DNA from: Corallococcus interemptor
GTDB taxonomy: Bacteria > Myxococcota > Myxococcia > Myxococcales > Myxococcaceae
Direction of reading: 5' to 3'
DNA length: 64,000 bases
NCBI RefSeq assembly: GCF_003668875.1
Contig: NZ_RAWM01000020.1
Span: forward strand, 1-64,000
Numbering within the stretch: position 1 is the stretch's first letter; each line of letters begins with the position of its first letter. The translations under genes were made by a program, and so were the position numbers. The notes below the pieces were generated by a model. It worked only from the letters and a program-made list of their open reading frames with translations, was not told the DNA's origin and did no database searches. Positions 52,567 through 62,904 of the stretch are shown piece after piece.

Positions 52567-55134
52567 ATGGTCCTCACCCCCGCCACCCGGAAGCCGCTGA
52601 CTCCCGTCACCCCGCCCGCCGTCGCGAAGAAGCCGGCCGCGGCCGCCCCCCAGGCCGCGCCGGTGGAGGCGAAGAAGCCCGCCGTGGTGGCGGACGGGTT
52701 CGACGTGAAGAAGCCGGCCGCGGGCCCGGACCTGAGCGGCGTGGGCCGCGCGGTGAAGGCCGCCGCCACGGCCGTGACGCCCCCTGCGGTCCCCCAGCTG
52801 CGCGTAGGGCTGGCCGCGACGGGTGCGGCTCCGCCGGAGCGCCAGACGGTGTCCGGCGAGGACAAGGCGAAGCAGGCCGTGGACCTGAAGACGGTGGGCG
52901 AGACGCGACAGGAGACGTTGGATGCGCAGAAGTCCCTGCGCGAGAAGACGACCCAGGAGGCAGACCGGCTCTTCGCCATGGCGGACGGCCAGGAGAAGGT
53001 CCCCGAAGGCGCCAGCGTCAAGCGCCTGTCCGACACGCAGGTGGAGCTCACCCGCGTCAACGGCCAGAAGGAAGTCGTGGAGCGCTCCGTCGCGACGAAA
53101 CAGGACGGCGCGGTGGTGGTGGACAGCGCCACCTATCAGGACGGCGTCAACACGCGCGACCGTCTGGAGATGAAGGCGGACGGCGCCACGCTGGTGGAGC
53201 GCGCGGAGTGGAAGGGCGACAGGAACGAGGCGGCGGACCTCAAGTCCTTCGGTGACATCTCCAAGACGCGCGACGCGGGGCTGACGTATACGCGCAACGA
53301 GGTCTCCATCGAGAAGCACAAGGATGGCGACCGGCTCCACACCGACGAGTACTCGCAGGTGAACGGCAACGCCGAGGGCAGCCGCACGTCCTTCTACCAG
53401 CAGAAGGGCGGCGGCAGCATCGACAACAAGCTCAAGGGCCCGTTCGACTTCGACAAGCCGGTGGACCGCTCGGACACGTATGCGTATTCCATCCCGGCGC
53501 CGGGCGCGGACGGCAAGCAGGGCGACCCGCAGTACAGCCGCGTGCAGAACTTCTCCCAGGACAACGTGAAGGCCACGTCCTACGTGGACCGCACGCTGGA
53601 CGGCCACACCCGGTACGCAGGCGAGGGGCCGCACACGTACGAGGACATGGCCCGCGTGCGCGACGAGTACTCCCAGCACGGCGGTGAGGACTACGACGCG
53701 GACAAGACGGGCGACGGCCGCCCGCCGAAGCGCTGGACGGTGGACCTGCAGAAGGGCGCGGACCGGCTGGACTCGCAGACCTTCATCGAGGGCTACCCGG
53801 ACGCGACCCTCAAGACGGAGCGCACGCGCGAGGGCAGCACCTTGAAGGAGAAGTTCGAGGGCAAGACCTTCGAGAGCGCGGACTCCTCCAAGCGCGTGCC
53901 CGTGAGCGGCGAGTCCTCCACCACGTACGGCCAGGACGGCTCCATCGAGAAGCTGGACGCCAGGAGCCGCGAGCCGGACGGCTCCGACCTGGAGCAGCAC
54001 TACAACAGCAGCCGCAAGGCCACGGACCAGGGCCTGGAGCTCCAGGAGTCGCTGGAGACCCGGCGCACGAAGGACGGCAGGACGGAGAGCGCGCTCAAGG
54101 AGGACACGTCGCTGGTGTCGGATCAGGGCGCGCAGCTGGTGGGCTCGCGCACCACGGTGACGGACGCGGACGGGCGCAAGGGTATCCACGAGGTGGGCAA
54201 GGACGGCGAGCGGATGCAGCTGTCCGGCAAGGACGGCGCGGACCTGCGCGACGTCACGGACGCCGAGTCCTTCAAGGACGACGAATTCGGAAAGGTCCTG
54301 CTGGAGCAGGCGTCCATCTCCACCGCGAACACGGTGAACCAGTACGCCAACAGCGGCGGCGCGAAGGCGCTGACGATGCTCCAGGGGCTGAGCCAGGACG
54401 CAGGCCGGCTGCCGGCGAAGGCGACGGAGATCCTGGGCAGGGACACCGTCTCCAAGGGCCTGAACGCGGCGCAGGGCGGCGCGAGCGCGCTGGGCGGCGT
54501 GGCGGGCGTGGTGGCGGGCGGCATGTCGCTGGCGCGAGGCATCCGCGAGAACAACATGCCGGACATCGTGAAGGGCGTGGCGGACACGGCCAACGGCGCG
54601 CTGAACATGTACACCGGCGGCAAGGCGTTCACGGAGGCCATCAAGGGCTTCAAGAACGCGGGCGCGCTCACCACGACCGCCAACACGGCCAACACCGCGA
54701 AGAGCATCCCCTGGGCGAAGACGCTGGCGGATCCGAAGGTCGGCGGCGCCCTCACGCGCACGGTGCTGGATTCGGTGAAGGGCATGGGCGGCATCGGCAA
54801 GGTGGCCGGCACGGCGGCGAGCATGGGGAGCAAGGCGCTCTCCGCGCTCAAGGCGGCGGGCGGCGCGGCCAACGTGCTGGGCGCGGTGGGCGGCGCGGCG
54901 GGCGGCGTGATGGACATCGTCAACGGCGCGAAGGTGAACGACGGCGCGCAAATCGCCAAGGGTGCTGTCGGCATCGCGGGCAGCCTGGGTGGCGCGGTGG
55001 CGGTGGGCGCGATTGGCGGCCCGCTGGGCATGGCCGTGGGCGCGGGCATCGGCCTGCTGACCTTCGGCTTCGGGAAGCTGATGGACCTCATCAGCGACAA
55101 GCCGCACAAGATCGCCGAACTGCAGATTGATTGA
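52567..55134 (+). CDS. Large exported-effector candidate with hydrophobic Gly/Ala-rich C-terminus
   Basis: An 855-residue protein not assigned to a family. The N-terminus (MVLTPATRKPLTPVTPPAVA) is Pro/Ala/Lys-rich without a Sec signal and resembles that of the 44870 product (MALTPLSKPS). Residues 90-590 are charged, repetitive, beta/coil sequence rich in Asp, Lys and Gln (ERTREGSTLKEKFEGKTFES). From about 590 it turns into Gly/Ala-rich hydrophobic helices (GGVAGVVAGGMSLARGI; SLGGAVAVGAIGGPLGMAVG), like a pore-forming or membrane-inserting domain, with a short charged tail. Sigma-54 controlled. Start ATG 52567 preferred because it follows the mapped promoter. Confidence 0.65.
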   Translation: MVLTPATRKPLTPVTPPAVAKKPAAAAPQAAPVEAKKPAVVADGFDVKKPAAGPDLSGVGRAVKAAATAVTPPAVPQLRVGLAATGAAPPERQTVSGEDKAKQAVDLKTVGETRQETLDAQKSLREKTTQEADRLFAMADGQEKVPEGASVKRLSDTQVELTRVNGQKEVVERSVATKQDGAVVVDSATYQDGVNTRDRLEMKADGATLVERAEWKGDRNEAADLKSFGDISKTRDAGLTYTRNEVSIEKHKDGDRLHTDEYSQVNGNAEGSRTSFYQQKGGGSIDNKLKGPFDFDKPVDRSDTYAYSIPAPGADGKQGDPQYSRVQNFSQDNVKATSYVDRTLDGHTRYAGEGPHTYEDMARVRDEYSQHGGEDYDADKTGDGRPPKRWTVDLQKGADRLDSQTFIEGYPDATLKTERTREGSTLKEKFEGKTFESADSSKRVPVSGESSTTYGQDGSIEKLDARSREPDGSDLEQHYNSSRKATDQGLELQESLETRRTKDGRTESALKEDTSLVSDQGAQLVGSRTTVTDADGRKGIHEVGKDGERMQLSGKDGADLRDVTDAESFKDDEFGKVLLEQASISTANTVNQYANSGGAKALTMLQGLSQDAGRLPAKATEILGRDTVSKGLNAAQGGASALGGVAGVVAGGMSLARGIRENNMPDIVKGVADTANGALNMYTGGKAFTEAIKGFKNAGALTTTANTANTAKSIPWAKTLADPKVGGALTRTVLDSVKGMGGIGKVAGTAASMGSKALSALKAAGGAANVLGAVGGAAGGVMDIVNGAKVNDGAQIAKGAVGIAGSLGGAVAVGAIGGPLGMAVGAGIGLLTFGFGKLMDLISDKPHKIAELQID

Positions 55135-55149
55135 AGCGAAGCATGGAGC

Positions 55150-55183
55150 GAGGCGGCGGTGGAATCGGAGCCACCGCCGCCTC
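55150..55183. terminator. 13-bp stem terminator between convergent genes
   Basis: GAGGCGGCGGTGG (55150-55162) pairs perfectly with CCACCGCCGCCTC (55171-55183) over an 8-nt loop, just after the effector-candidate stop. No long T tract; TCCTCGGCTT follows. Confidence 0.7.
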
Positions 55184-55190
55184 CTCGGCT

Positions 55191-55739
55191 TCAACGCTTC
55201 ACGCGCGGGGTGCGCTCGTAGTCCTCGTAGCGCAGCTTCGCGATGGTGCGCCGGTCGCGGGTGCGCACCACGATGCCCTCCGGGTGCTTCCCGGCCCCGC
55301 CATCCAGCGCGCACCGCGTGGACGGCGCGTGCTCGCGCAGCCAGGCGGACGCGCCCTCCAGGTCCTTCGGAAGCGCGGCGCCGTCCTGCTCCAGGATGCG
55401 CGGCGTGGTCTCCAGCCCGTGCTCGCGGGTGAAGGCCTGGAGCGCGTCCTCGGTCACGAAGGGCTGGCCGCCGGACTCGCGCCAGCCGGAGAGCTGCTCC
55501 GCGGACCCGGTGAGCGGCGTCTCGTGGTCGGTGAGGCGCACCACGTCGAAGACGCGGTAGCCCACGTTCGTCACGCCCTGCTGGCGGAACACGGTGACCA
55601 GCCGCCGGAACGCGGCCGCGAACTCCGCGGGCGTGCCGTGGGCGGTTCCCGCCATGTCCGGCTCGTGAAGGAGGAACGCCCAGGGTGCCAGCCCGCACGG
55701 ACGTCTGTCGACGGTCGCCCCCTGGCCGCGGTCGGCCAA
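55191..55739 (-). pseudogene. Chimera: GH26-like fragment joined to RNA ligase C-terminus
   Basis: A 182-residue reading frame in two parts. Residues about 18-62 (FLLHEPDMAGTAHGTPAEF, then AAFRRLVTVFRQQGVTNVGY) resemble the middle of GH26-type glycoside hydrolases. From YRVFDVVRLTDHETPLTG onward it is the C-terminal half of an Rnl2-like RNA ligase, with motif IV (EGIVVR) and motif V (IAKLRYEDY). Ligase motif I (KxDG) and the GH26 catalytic region are both absent, so neither activity is expected. I infer a deletion that fused two neighbouring genes in frame. The 5' end lies beside the dispersed palindromes. Confidence 0.5.
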
Positions 55740-55763
55740 AACCTGTCCGACAGTCGGACAAGT
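55738..55763. repeat. Dispersed palindrome, copy 2 (degenerate)
   Basis: AAAACCTGTCCGAC (55738-55751), A, GTCGGACAAGT (55753-55763). Same element as 21818-21846, with one mismatch and no T tract. Confidence 0.8.
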
Positions 55764-55810
55764 CCCCGCGGCTCGGATGAAACGACCGCCCCCGGAACCC
55801 GGTTGCTCAA

Positions 55811-55837
55811 AAACCTGTCCGGCTGTCGGACAGGTTT
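55811..55837. repeat. Dispersed palindrome, copy 3
   Basis: AAACCTGTCCG (55811-55821) pairs with CGGACAGGTTT (55827-55837). Homology with copy 1 continues beyond the palindrome (GCGCCGCCGGAGGGG versus TCGCCTCCGGAGGGC), so the mobile or duplicated unit is about 60 bp. Confidence 0.8.
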
Positions 55838-55839
55838 GT

Positions 55840-56067
55840 GCGGAGCGCCGCCGGAGGGGAGGCCTTTGCGGGGGTTCTCAACTTCTCAGCCGTGGGGACA
55901 GGACGCATGCCGGAGTCCTTGGCCGCAGGGGGCGTCCGGACGCTCCCTGCATTGCTACAGGCCGGCCCTGTCCGGCCCGGACGGAAGCGGGTTTCCCCGT
56001 GACGCGCCGGTTGACGCGCGCCCCCGGCGCCCCTCTTATCGCCCCTCCCCCTGAGCAGGAGTTCCCG
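55840..56067. other. Intergenic leader before the thioredoxin-MORN gene
   Basis: This part, with the two palindromes before it, makes a gap of 328 bp. An open frame continues upstream of the chosen TTG start, but it is Arg/Pro-rich, carries no domain and runs through the repeats. I see no RNA gene. Confidence 0.4.
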
Positions 56068-58371
56068 TTGGCAGGTGTCCCGGTCGAGTTGACCCCGGAG
56101 GATTTCGAAGCAGTCACCCAGAAGCCCGGCATGTGCGTCGTGGATTTCTGGACCTCGTGGTGCGAACCCTGCCACGCGTTCGCGCCCGTGTTCGCCGAGG
56201 CGGCCACCCGGTTCGCGGACATCACGTTCGCCCGGCTCGACGCGGAGACGCACGAGTCGGTGGCCGAGCCGCTGGGCATCGACACCTATCCCACGCTCGT
56301 CGCGTACAAGGACGGCCTGGAGGTCCACCGCGTCTCCGAGGCGCTGCCCGCCGACGCGCTGGACCGGATGCTCACCGCGCTGCGGGCCGTGGACGTCGCG
56401 GAGCAGAAGCGCCGCGCCGAGAACCGCGAGCGGACCGAAGCGGGCCAGCCCCCTCCCGGCATCCCCGAGGACGCCACCTGGGACGACGGCGATGGGGAGT
56501 GGTCCTCCGGCCCCAAGGACGCGAAGGGCCTGCCCCACGGCACGTGGCGGTACTGGCGCGCGGACGGCACGCTCTGCAACGAATGCATCATGGAGCACGG
56601 CCGGCCGCACGGGCCCTTCAAGCGCTTCCATGAAGACGGCTCCGTGTCCCAGGAGGGCGCCTTCGAGCAGGGCCAGCTCCACGGCCCGCGCACCTGGATT
56701 GCGTCCGAAAGCTTCACCACCGAGCGCATGCACGAAGGCGGAGTGAACGCGCGCGTGCGCAAGACGGTGATGCACTACGAGCACGGCGCCGTGCGGCACG
56801 TGCAGCACTTCAACGGACAGGGCCAGCGCGTGGTGCCCTCCACCGGAGAGCCCTACCCCACCCGCCCGGCGCACCTGCCCGAGGACGCGGAGCTGCGCGA
56901 GGACCTGAACCAGTGGACCAAAGTGACGCTCAACGCGGACGGCGAGCGCCACGGCCTCACCCGCTTCTGGGACGTGCAGGGACAGCTGCTCTGGGAGGCC
57001 GAGTTCGAGGACGGACGGCGCCACGGGCGCTACTGGTCGCGCGCGGAGAAGACCTACGCGGACTTCCGCGTGCACTTCGAGGAGGGCCGCGCGGAAGGCG
57101 ACCTCGCGTGCGGCGAGTGGTCCCTGATGGACGCGCAGCGCGCGGTGGTGCTCAAGCGCGACCTGGGCCAGGCCCAGGATGAGCGGACGCTGGCGCGCTC
57201 GATGGTGTTCTCCAACCTCGCGCGGAGCGCGGAGGGCTGGCGCGAGCTGGCGAAGGTGGCCCGCGCGGAGCGGCGCTACCGCGAGGCCCTGCTCGCCACG
57301 GCGCGCGCTTGCGCCACGTCCCTGGACGTCCAGCCGTTGAAGGACGGACTGGAGGAGCTGACGCTGCCGCGCACCCAGGACTCGGCCCGCGAGGTCGCGG
57401 ACGACGTGGTGCAGGGAGCGGGCCGGTCGTGGGCGCCCATGGCGGACGCGCTCATGCGCGGCGGAGAGGCCGCCACGATTCTGCGGGCGTACGCGGTGCT
57501 GCTGGATCAGACGGACCGGCCGCGCGCGGCGCTGGACTTCCTGCACGCGGCGATGCTGCTGGCGCCGGAGCGCAAGGCGAACCTGTTCACGCGCGGCCTC
57601 ATCCTGCTGAACCTGGGCGTGGCGGATCAGGTGCGGAAGGACGCGGAAGGGCTCTCCTCCGTGGAGCCGGACACGGCCGCGTTCCTGGCCACGTACGCGC
57701 GGGCGTTGTTCCCCCGGTTCGACTTCTGGGCGGGCCAGGAGCCTCCGCGCTGCGCCTACGACGGCCTGCCGGAGAAGCCCGCGCAGTCCCTGGAGGCCAT
57801 CCAGCAGATGGTGCGCAGGTACGCCACGCGGCTTCAGGCCATGCGCGGCGCGCTGCTCCAGCGGTTCAAGCCCGGTGCTTCGGTCTCCTGGCTGCCGCCG
57901 GACCTGTCAGGACTGCTGGGCGATGGGCCGGTGGAGCTGAAGCAGTACGAACTGGCGGGAGATGATGACGACCTGGTGGAGGTCGACGAGACGCTCGACC
58001 TGGAGATGGGGCTCGCGGACCTGACGCTGATGTTGCGCGGGGACTGGAGCGCGCTGTCGTGGCTGTTGTGGTCGTGCGGAGAGACGTCGTTCCGGATGCC
58101 CACGCGCGTCGCGCCGCCGGCGGATTATGGCCAGGCGGCGGGACAGGCCTCGCAGCGGCTGTGGCAGAGCCGGGACCGCAAGTTCCGGGGGAACGCCAGC
58201 ACCACGAAGCCCGGCCAGGGCTTCCTGTTCGAGGGCGTCCCGCTGGGCGACCTGCACCCGAACCTGGTGTCCATCGCGGAGCGGCAGTACGCGGAGACGC
58301 AAGCGATGTTTTATTGGCTCAATGACCCGGATCACGTCTCTCCGTGGCAGAGCAACCTGAGGGGCAGCTAG
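56068..58371 (+). CDS. Thioredoxin domain fused to MORN-like repeats and a helical C-terminus
   Basis: A 767-residue protein. Residues 1-110 are a thioredoxin fold with WCEPCH active site (VVDFWTSWCEPCHAFAPVFAEA, cis-Pro at DTYPTLVAYKDG). Residues about 140-350 are MORN/YwqK-like repeats (GLPHGTWRYWRADGTL, GRPHGPFKRFHEDGS, GQLHGPRTW, GRRHGRYWS). The rest is TPR-like helices, with a W-rich C-terminal domain. TTG 56068 is chosen: CAGGAG lies 7 bp upstream, and the protein then starts just before the thioredoxin strand. No signal peptide, so cytosolic. It is coupled to the FHA gene 2 bp downstream. Confidence 0.75.
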   Translation: MAGVPVELTPEDFEAVTQKPGMCVVDFWTSWCEPCHAFAPVFAEAATRFADITFARLDAETHESVAEPLGIDTYPTLVAYKDGLEVHRVSEALPADALDRMLTALRAVDVAEQKRRAENRERTEAGQPPPGIPEDATWDDGDGEWSSGPKDAKGLPHGTWRYWRADGTLCNECIMEHGRPHGPFKRFHEDGSVSQEGAFEQGQLHGPRTWIASESFTTERMHEGGVNARVRKTVMHYEHGAVRHVQHFNGQGQRVVPSTGEPYPTRPAHLPEDAELREDLNQWTKVTLNADGERHGLTRFWDVQGQLLWEAEFEDGRRHGRYWSRAEKTYADFRVHFEEGRAEGDLACGEWSLMDAQRAVVLKRDLGQAQDERTLARSMVFSNLARSAEGWRELAKVARAERRYREALLATARACATSLDVQPLKDGLEELTLPRTQDSAREVADDVVQGAGRSWAPMADALMRGGEAATILRAYAVLLDQTDRPRAALDFLHAAMLLAPERKANLFTRGLILLNLGVADQVRKDAEGLSSVEPDTAAFLATYARALFPRFDFWAGQEPPRCAYDGLPEKPAQSLEAIQQMVRRYATRLQAMRGALLQRFKPGASVSWLPPDLSGLLGDGPVELKQYELAGDDDDLVEVDETLDLEMGLADLTLMLRGDWSALSWLLWSCGETSFRMPTRVAPPADYGQAAGQASQRLWQSRDRKFRGNASTTKPGQGFLFEGVPLGDLHPNLVSIAERQYAETQAMFYWLNDPDHVSPWQSNLRGS

Positions 58372-58373
58372 GC

Positions 58374-59672
<1,299 letters not shown>

Positions 59673-61199
59673 GGATGCCCAGGGCGGAGATGACTCCGCC
59701 CAGCACCAGCATCACCGCGGAGACGATCATCACCCGGTGGAAGCCCGCGACGTCCAGTCGCGGGCCCACGATGAGCCCCGTGAACGCGATGGCGATGAGC
59801 CCCGCGACCCGGGCAATGGCGTTGTTGATGGCCGAGCCGATGCCCGCCTGTTCCTTGTGGACGGACCCGAGCACCGCCGCCGTCAACGGCGCCACCGTCG
59901 TCGTCAGCCCCACGCCAAACACCAGCACGCCCGGCAGCATCTGCGTCCAGAAGTCCAGCGGCGTGCCTGCGCGCAGCATGAGCAGGAACCCGGCGCCCGC
60001 GACACACGGCCCCACCGCCATGAACAGGCGAGGACCGAACCGCCCCGCGAGCCCGCCGAACACCGACGAGAACAACAACATGATGATCGTCGTCGGCAGC
60101 AGCGCCAGGCCCGCCAGCGTCGCGCGCAGTCCTCCCACCTGCTGGAGGAACAGCGTGATGACGAACTCGCTCAGCGCCAGCGCCCCATAGATGGACGTCG
60201 TGGCCAGGTTGCCCACCCAGAAGTTGCGCGCCCGGAACAGCCCCAGGGGCATCATCGGGTGCGACGACCGCCGCTCCTGCCAGAGGAACGCGAGGAACGC
60301 CGGCACGCCCACGCCCAGCGACGCCAGCACCGTGGGATGCGTCCAGCCCACCGACCCCTGTTCAATCAGCGCGTAGACCGGACCGCCCAATCCCAGACAT
60401 GCCAGCACGGCCCCCAGCACGTCGACGCGCGCGCCCTCCGGCCGGGCGGGCTCCTCCATGCGCGCGAGCAGCGTCAGCGTCAGCGCGATGGGCAGCACGT
60501 TGATGCCGAAGATCCATCGCCAGCCCACCGTGTCCACCAGCAGCCCGCCCACCAGCGGCCCCGCGATGAACGCGCCTCCCGTCCAGCCGGTCCACGCGCC
60601 AATGGCCTTCGCCTGCTCGGGGCCGGAGAAGAAGGACAGGATGAGCGCCAGCGAGCCCGGCACCAGCAGCGCGCCCGTGGCCCCCTGCAGTGCACGCGCG
60701 AGGATGAGCACCGCGCCCGTCGGCGCCAGCGCGCACAACAGAGAAGTCGCCCCGAAGCCCAGCAGGCCCAGCCGCAGGATGCGCTTGCGCCCGAAGACAT
60801 CCGACAGCGAGCCCGCGGCCAGCATCAGCGAGCCCAGCGTGATGAGATAGGCATCCACCACCCACTGCTGGAGGGTGAGCCCGCCGCCCAGGTCCCGCAC
60901 CATCGCGGGCAGCGCGACGTTGATGATCGCCCCGTCCAGGAACGTGACGAGCGACGCGAGCACGGCGATTCCCAGGACCAGCCGTTGTGGAGGGGTCAAG
61001 GTCTCCGCCGCCTCCCCCCAAGGGATGCCCCTACGCGCCCTGGGAGGACGGGCCGCTTCAGGCCTTGTACCGGGCCGCCTGTCGCGGTGTCTGCCCCGAA
61101 CACCTTGGACTTCAAGGTCATCAACACTGCCCACCCGGAAAAAGCACCGCGAACCCGTCCGGCGCCCTGCCTGCGTATGCAGTGCAGGAGGCCAACGAC

Positions 61200-61520
61200 A
61201 TGGCACAGCCGATGTACACCGGTCAGGTCCGCACCGTGGGCGAGAGCATGGCTCGCAGCACCACGGAGGCGCAGGCGTTCAAGATCTTCATGGACGAGCC
61301 CGTGGAGCTGGGCGGCCAGAACGGCGCGCCCAGCCCGCTCGACTTCATCCTCGCGGCGCACGCGGGCTACCAGTCCCTCACCGCCACCATCCACGTGAAG
61401 GGCGACGTCACGCAGGAACAGCTGGCCCACCTGCTGCGCGAAGTGGAGACGCGCTGCCCCGTCAGCGACAACCTGGCCCACGCCACCCCCATCCACCTGT
61501 CCATGGTGCCCGCGGTCTAA
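61200..61520 (+). CDS. Shortened OsmC-like protein
   Basis: A 106-residue protein with both ends of the OsmC/Ohr fold: [30 protein letters not shown] at the start and [21 protein letters not shown] at the end. The usual middle, some 35-40 residues with the first peroxidatic Cys (GC...), is missing; [15 protein letters not shown] bridges directly. Only the second catalytic Cys (RCPVSDN) remains, so peroxide reduction by the normal Cys pair is impossible. GGAGG precedes ATG 61200. An in-frame deletion or a specialised short variant. Confidence 0.7.
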   Translation: MAQPMYTGQVRTVGESMARSTTEAQAFKIFMDEPVELGGQNGAPSPLDFILAAHAGYQSLTATIHVKGDVTQEQLAHLLREVETRCPVSDNLAHATPIHLSMVPAV

Positions 61521-61553
61521 TCAGGCCCCCTCCCCCACGTTCCATCCCCACGG

Positions 61554-61595
61554 CGGGCCCGGTGCCAGCACAGGCGCCGGGCCCGTCGCGCTTTC
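61554..61595 (+). terminator. Intrinsic terminator after OsmC-like gene
   Basis: CGGGCCCGGTGCC (61554-61566) pairs with GGCGCCGGGCCCG (61573-61585) with one G-T wobble, followed by a pyrimidine-rich tail (TCGCGCTTTCTCCC). Confidence 0.65.
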
Positions 61596-61623
61596 TCCCA
61601 CCCCAGGTCGCCTTGACTTCCAA

Positions 61624-61645
61624 ATTACGACGATAATATTACGAC
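61624..61645. promoter_or_regulatory. Direct-repeat operator candidate upstream of thiolase
   Basis: ATTACGAC occurs at 61624-61631 and 61638-61645, with GATAAT between the copies, 20 bp before the thiolase start in an otherwise GC-rich context. The AT island probably includes the promoter, and the repeats may bind a fatty-acid-responsive regulator. Confidence 0.45.
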
Positions 61646-61665
61646 CGACATCAAAGGAGCCGCAC

Positions 61666-62901
61666 ATGACCGCCAGCTACATCGTCGACGCCGTCCGGAC
61701 CCCGCGCGGGCGCGGGAAGATGGGCAAGGGAGCCCTGACGGGGCTGCACCCGCAGGAGCTGCTCGCGCAGACGCTCAACGCGCTCCAGCGGCGCGGCGGC
61801 TGGGATGCTCGCGAGGTGGGTGACGTCATCGCGGGGTGCGTGTCCCAGGTGAACGAGCAGGGCGCGAACATCGCTCGCAATGCCGTGCTGGCGGCGGGGT
61901 GGCCGCAGGGCGTGTCCGCCGTGTCGCTCAACCGCTTCTGCGGCTCCGGGCTCCAGGCGGTGAACTTCGGCGCGATGGGCGTGGCCTCCGGCGCCATGGA
62001 CTTCGTGGTGACGGGCGGCGTGGAGAGCATGTCCCACCTGTCGCTGGGCGCGGACGGCGGCGGCCAGGACGGCGGCAACGTGCGGCTGCGCGAGCGCGTC
62101 TACCAGGTGCCCCAGGGCATCAGCGCGGACCTCATCGCGACGCTGGAGGGCATCACCCGCGAGGACGTGGACGCGTGGGCCCTGCGCTCGCAGCGTCAGG
62201 CGGCGCGCGCCATCGAGGAGAACCGCTTCGCCAGGTCCCTCTTCGCGGTGAAGGACCCGGCCACCGGCGCCGTGCTGCTGGAGCGCGACGAGTACCCGCG
62301 CCCGGACACCACCGCGCAGGGCCTGGCCGCGCTCAAGCCCGCGTTCGTCGCCATGGGCGAGACGGCCGTGGGCCCGAGCGGCGAGACGCTGGACGGCATC
62401 GCGCTGTCCGCCTACCCGCAAGCGAAGCGCATCCAGCACGTGCACACCGCGGGCAACTCCAGCGGCATCGTGGACGGGGCCGCCGTGGTGGCGCTGGCGT
62501 CCGAGCGCTACGTGAAGGAGAAGGGCCTCAAGCCGCGCGCCCGCATCCGCGCCATGGCGACGCTGGGCACCGAGCCGCTCATCATGCTCACCGCCCCCGC
62601 TCCCGTGAGCGAGAAGGCCCTGCGCATGGCCGGCATGAAGGCGGGCGACATCGACCTGTGGGAGATCAACGAGGCCTTCGCCGCCGTGGTGCTCCAGACG
62701 ACGCGCGCGCTGGGCATCGACCCGGAGCGGGTGAACGTCAACGGCGGCTCCATCGCGCTGGGCCACCCGCTGGGCGCCACCGGCGCGATGCTGCTCGGCA
62801 CCGCGCTGGATGAGCTGGAGCGCACGAACAAGCAGACGGCGCTCATCACCATGTGCATCGGTGGCGGCCAGGGCATCGCCACCATCATCGAGCGCGTGTA
62901 G
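61666..62901 (+). CDS. Acetyl-CoA acetyltransferase / 3-ketoacyl-CoA thiolase
   Basis: A 411-residue thiolase with the nucleophile Cys in [12 protein letters not shown], the second active-site block [18 protein letters not shown], the [18 protein letters not shown] His loop and the final CIGGGQG Cys. It degrades 3-ketoacyl-CoA or condenses acetyl-CoA, depending on pathway direction. No beta-oxidation partner is adjacent. An AAAGGAG ribosome binding site precedes ATG 61666. A direct-repeat operator candidate lies just upstream. Confidence 0.92.
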   Translation: MTASYIVDAVRTPRGRGKMGKGALTGLHPQELLAQTLNALQRRGGWDAREVGDVIAGCVSQVNEQGANIARNAVLAAGWPQGVSAVSLNRFCGSGLQAVNFGAMGVASGAMDFVVTGGVESMSHLSLGADGGGQDGGNVRLRERVYQVPQGISADLIATLEGITREDVDAWALRSQRQAARAIEENRFARSLFAVKDPATGAVLLERDEYPRPDTTAQGLAALKPAFVAMGETAVGPSGETLDGIALSAYPQAKRIQHVHTAGNSSGIVDGAAVVALASERYVKEKGLKPRARIRAMATLGTEPLIMLTAPAPVSEKALRMAGMKAGDIDLWEINEAFAAVVLQTTRALGIDPERVNVNGGSIALGHPLGATGAMLLGTALDELERTNKQTALITMCIGGGQGIATIIERV

Positions 62902-62904
62902 CGC

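Noticed and set aside
52414-55761. A 1115-residue minus-strand open frame opposite the large effector candidate
   Set aside because: Its composition is Arg/His/Leu-rich without domains, and it is the shadow of the high-GC plus-strand gene, which has a promoter, a start and sensible sequence.
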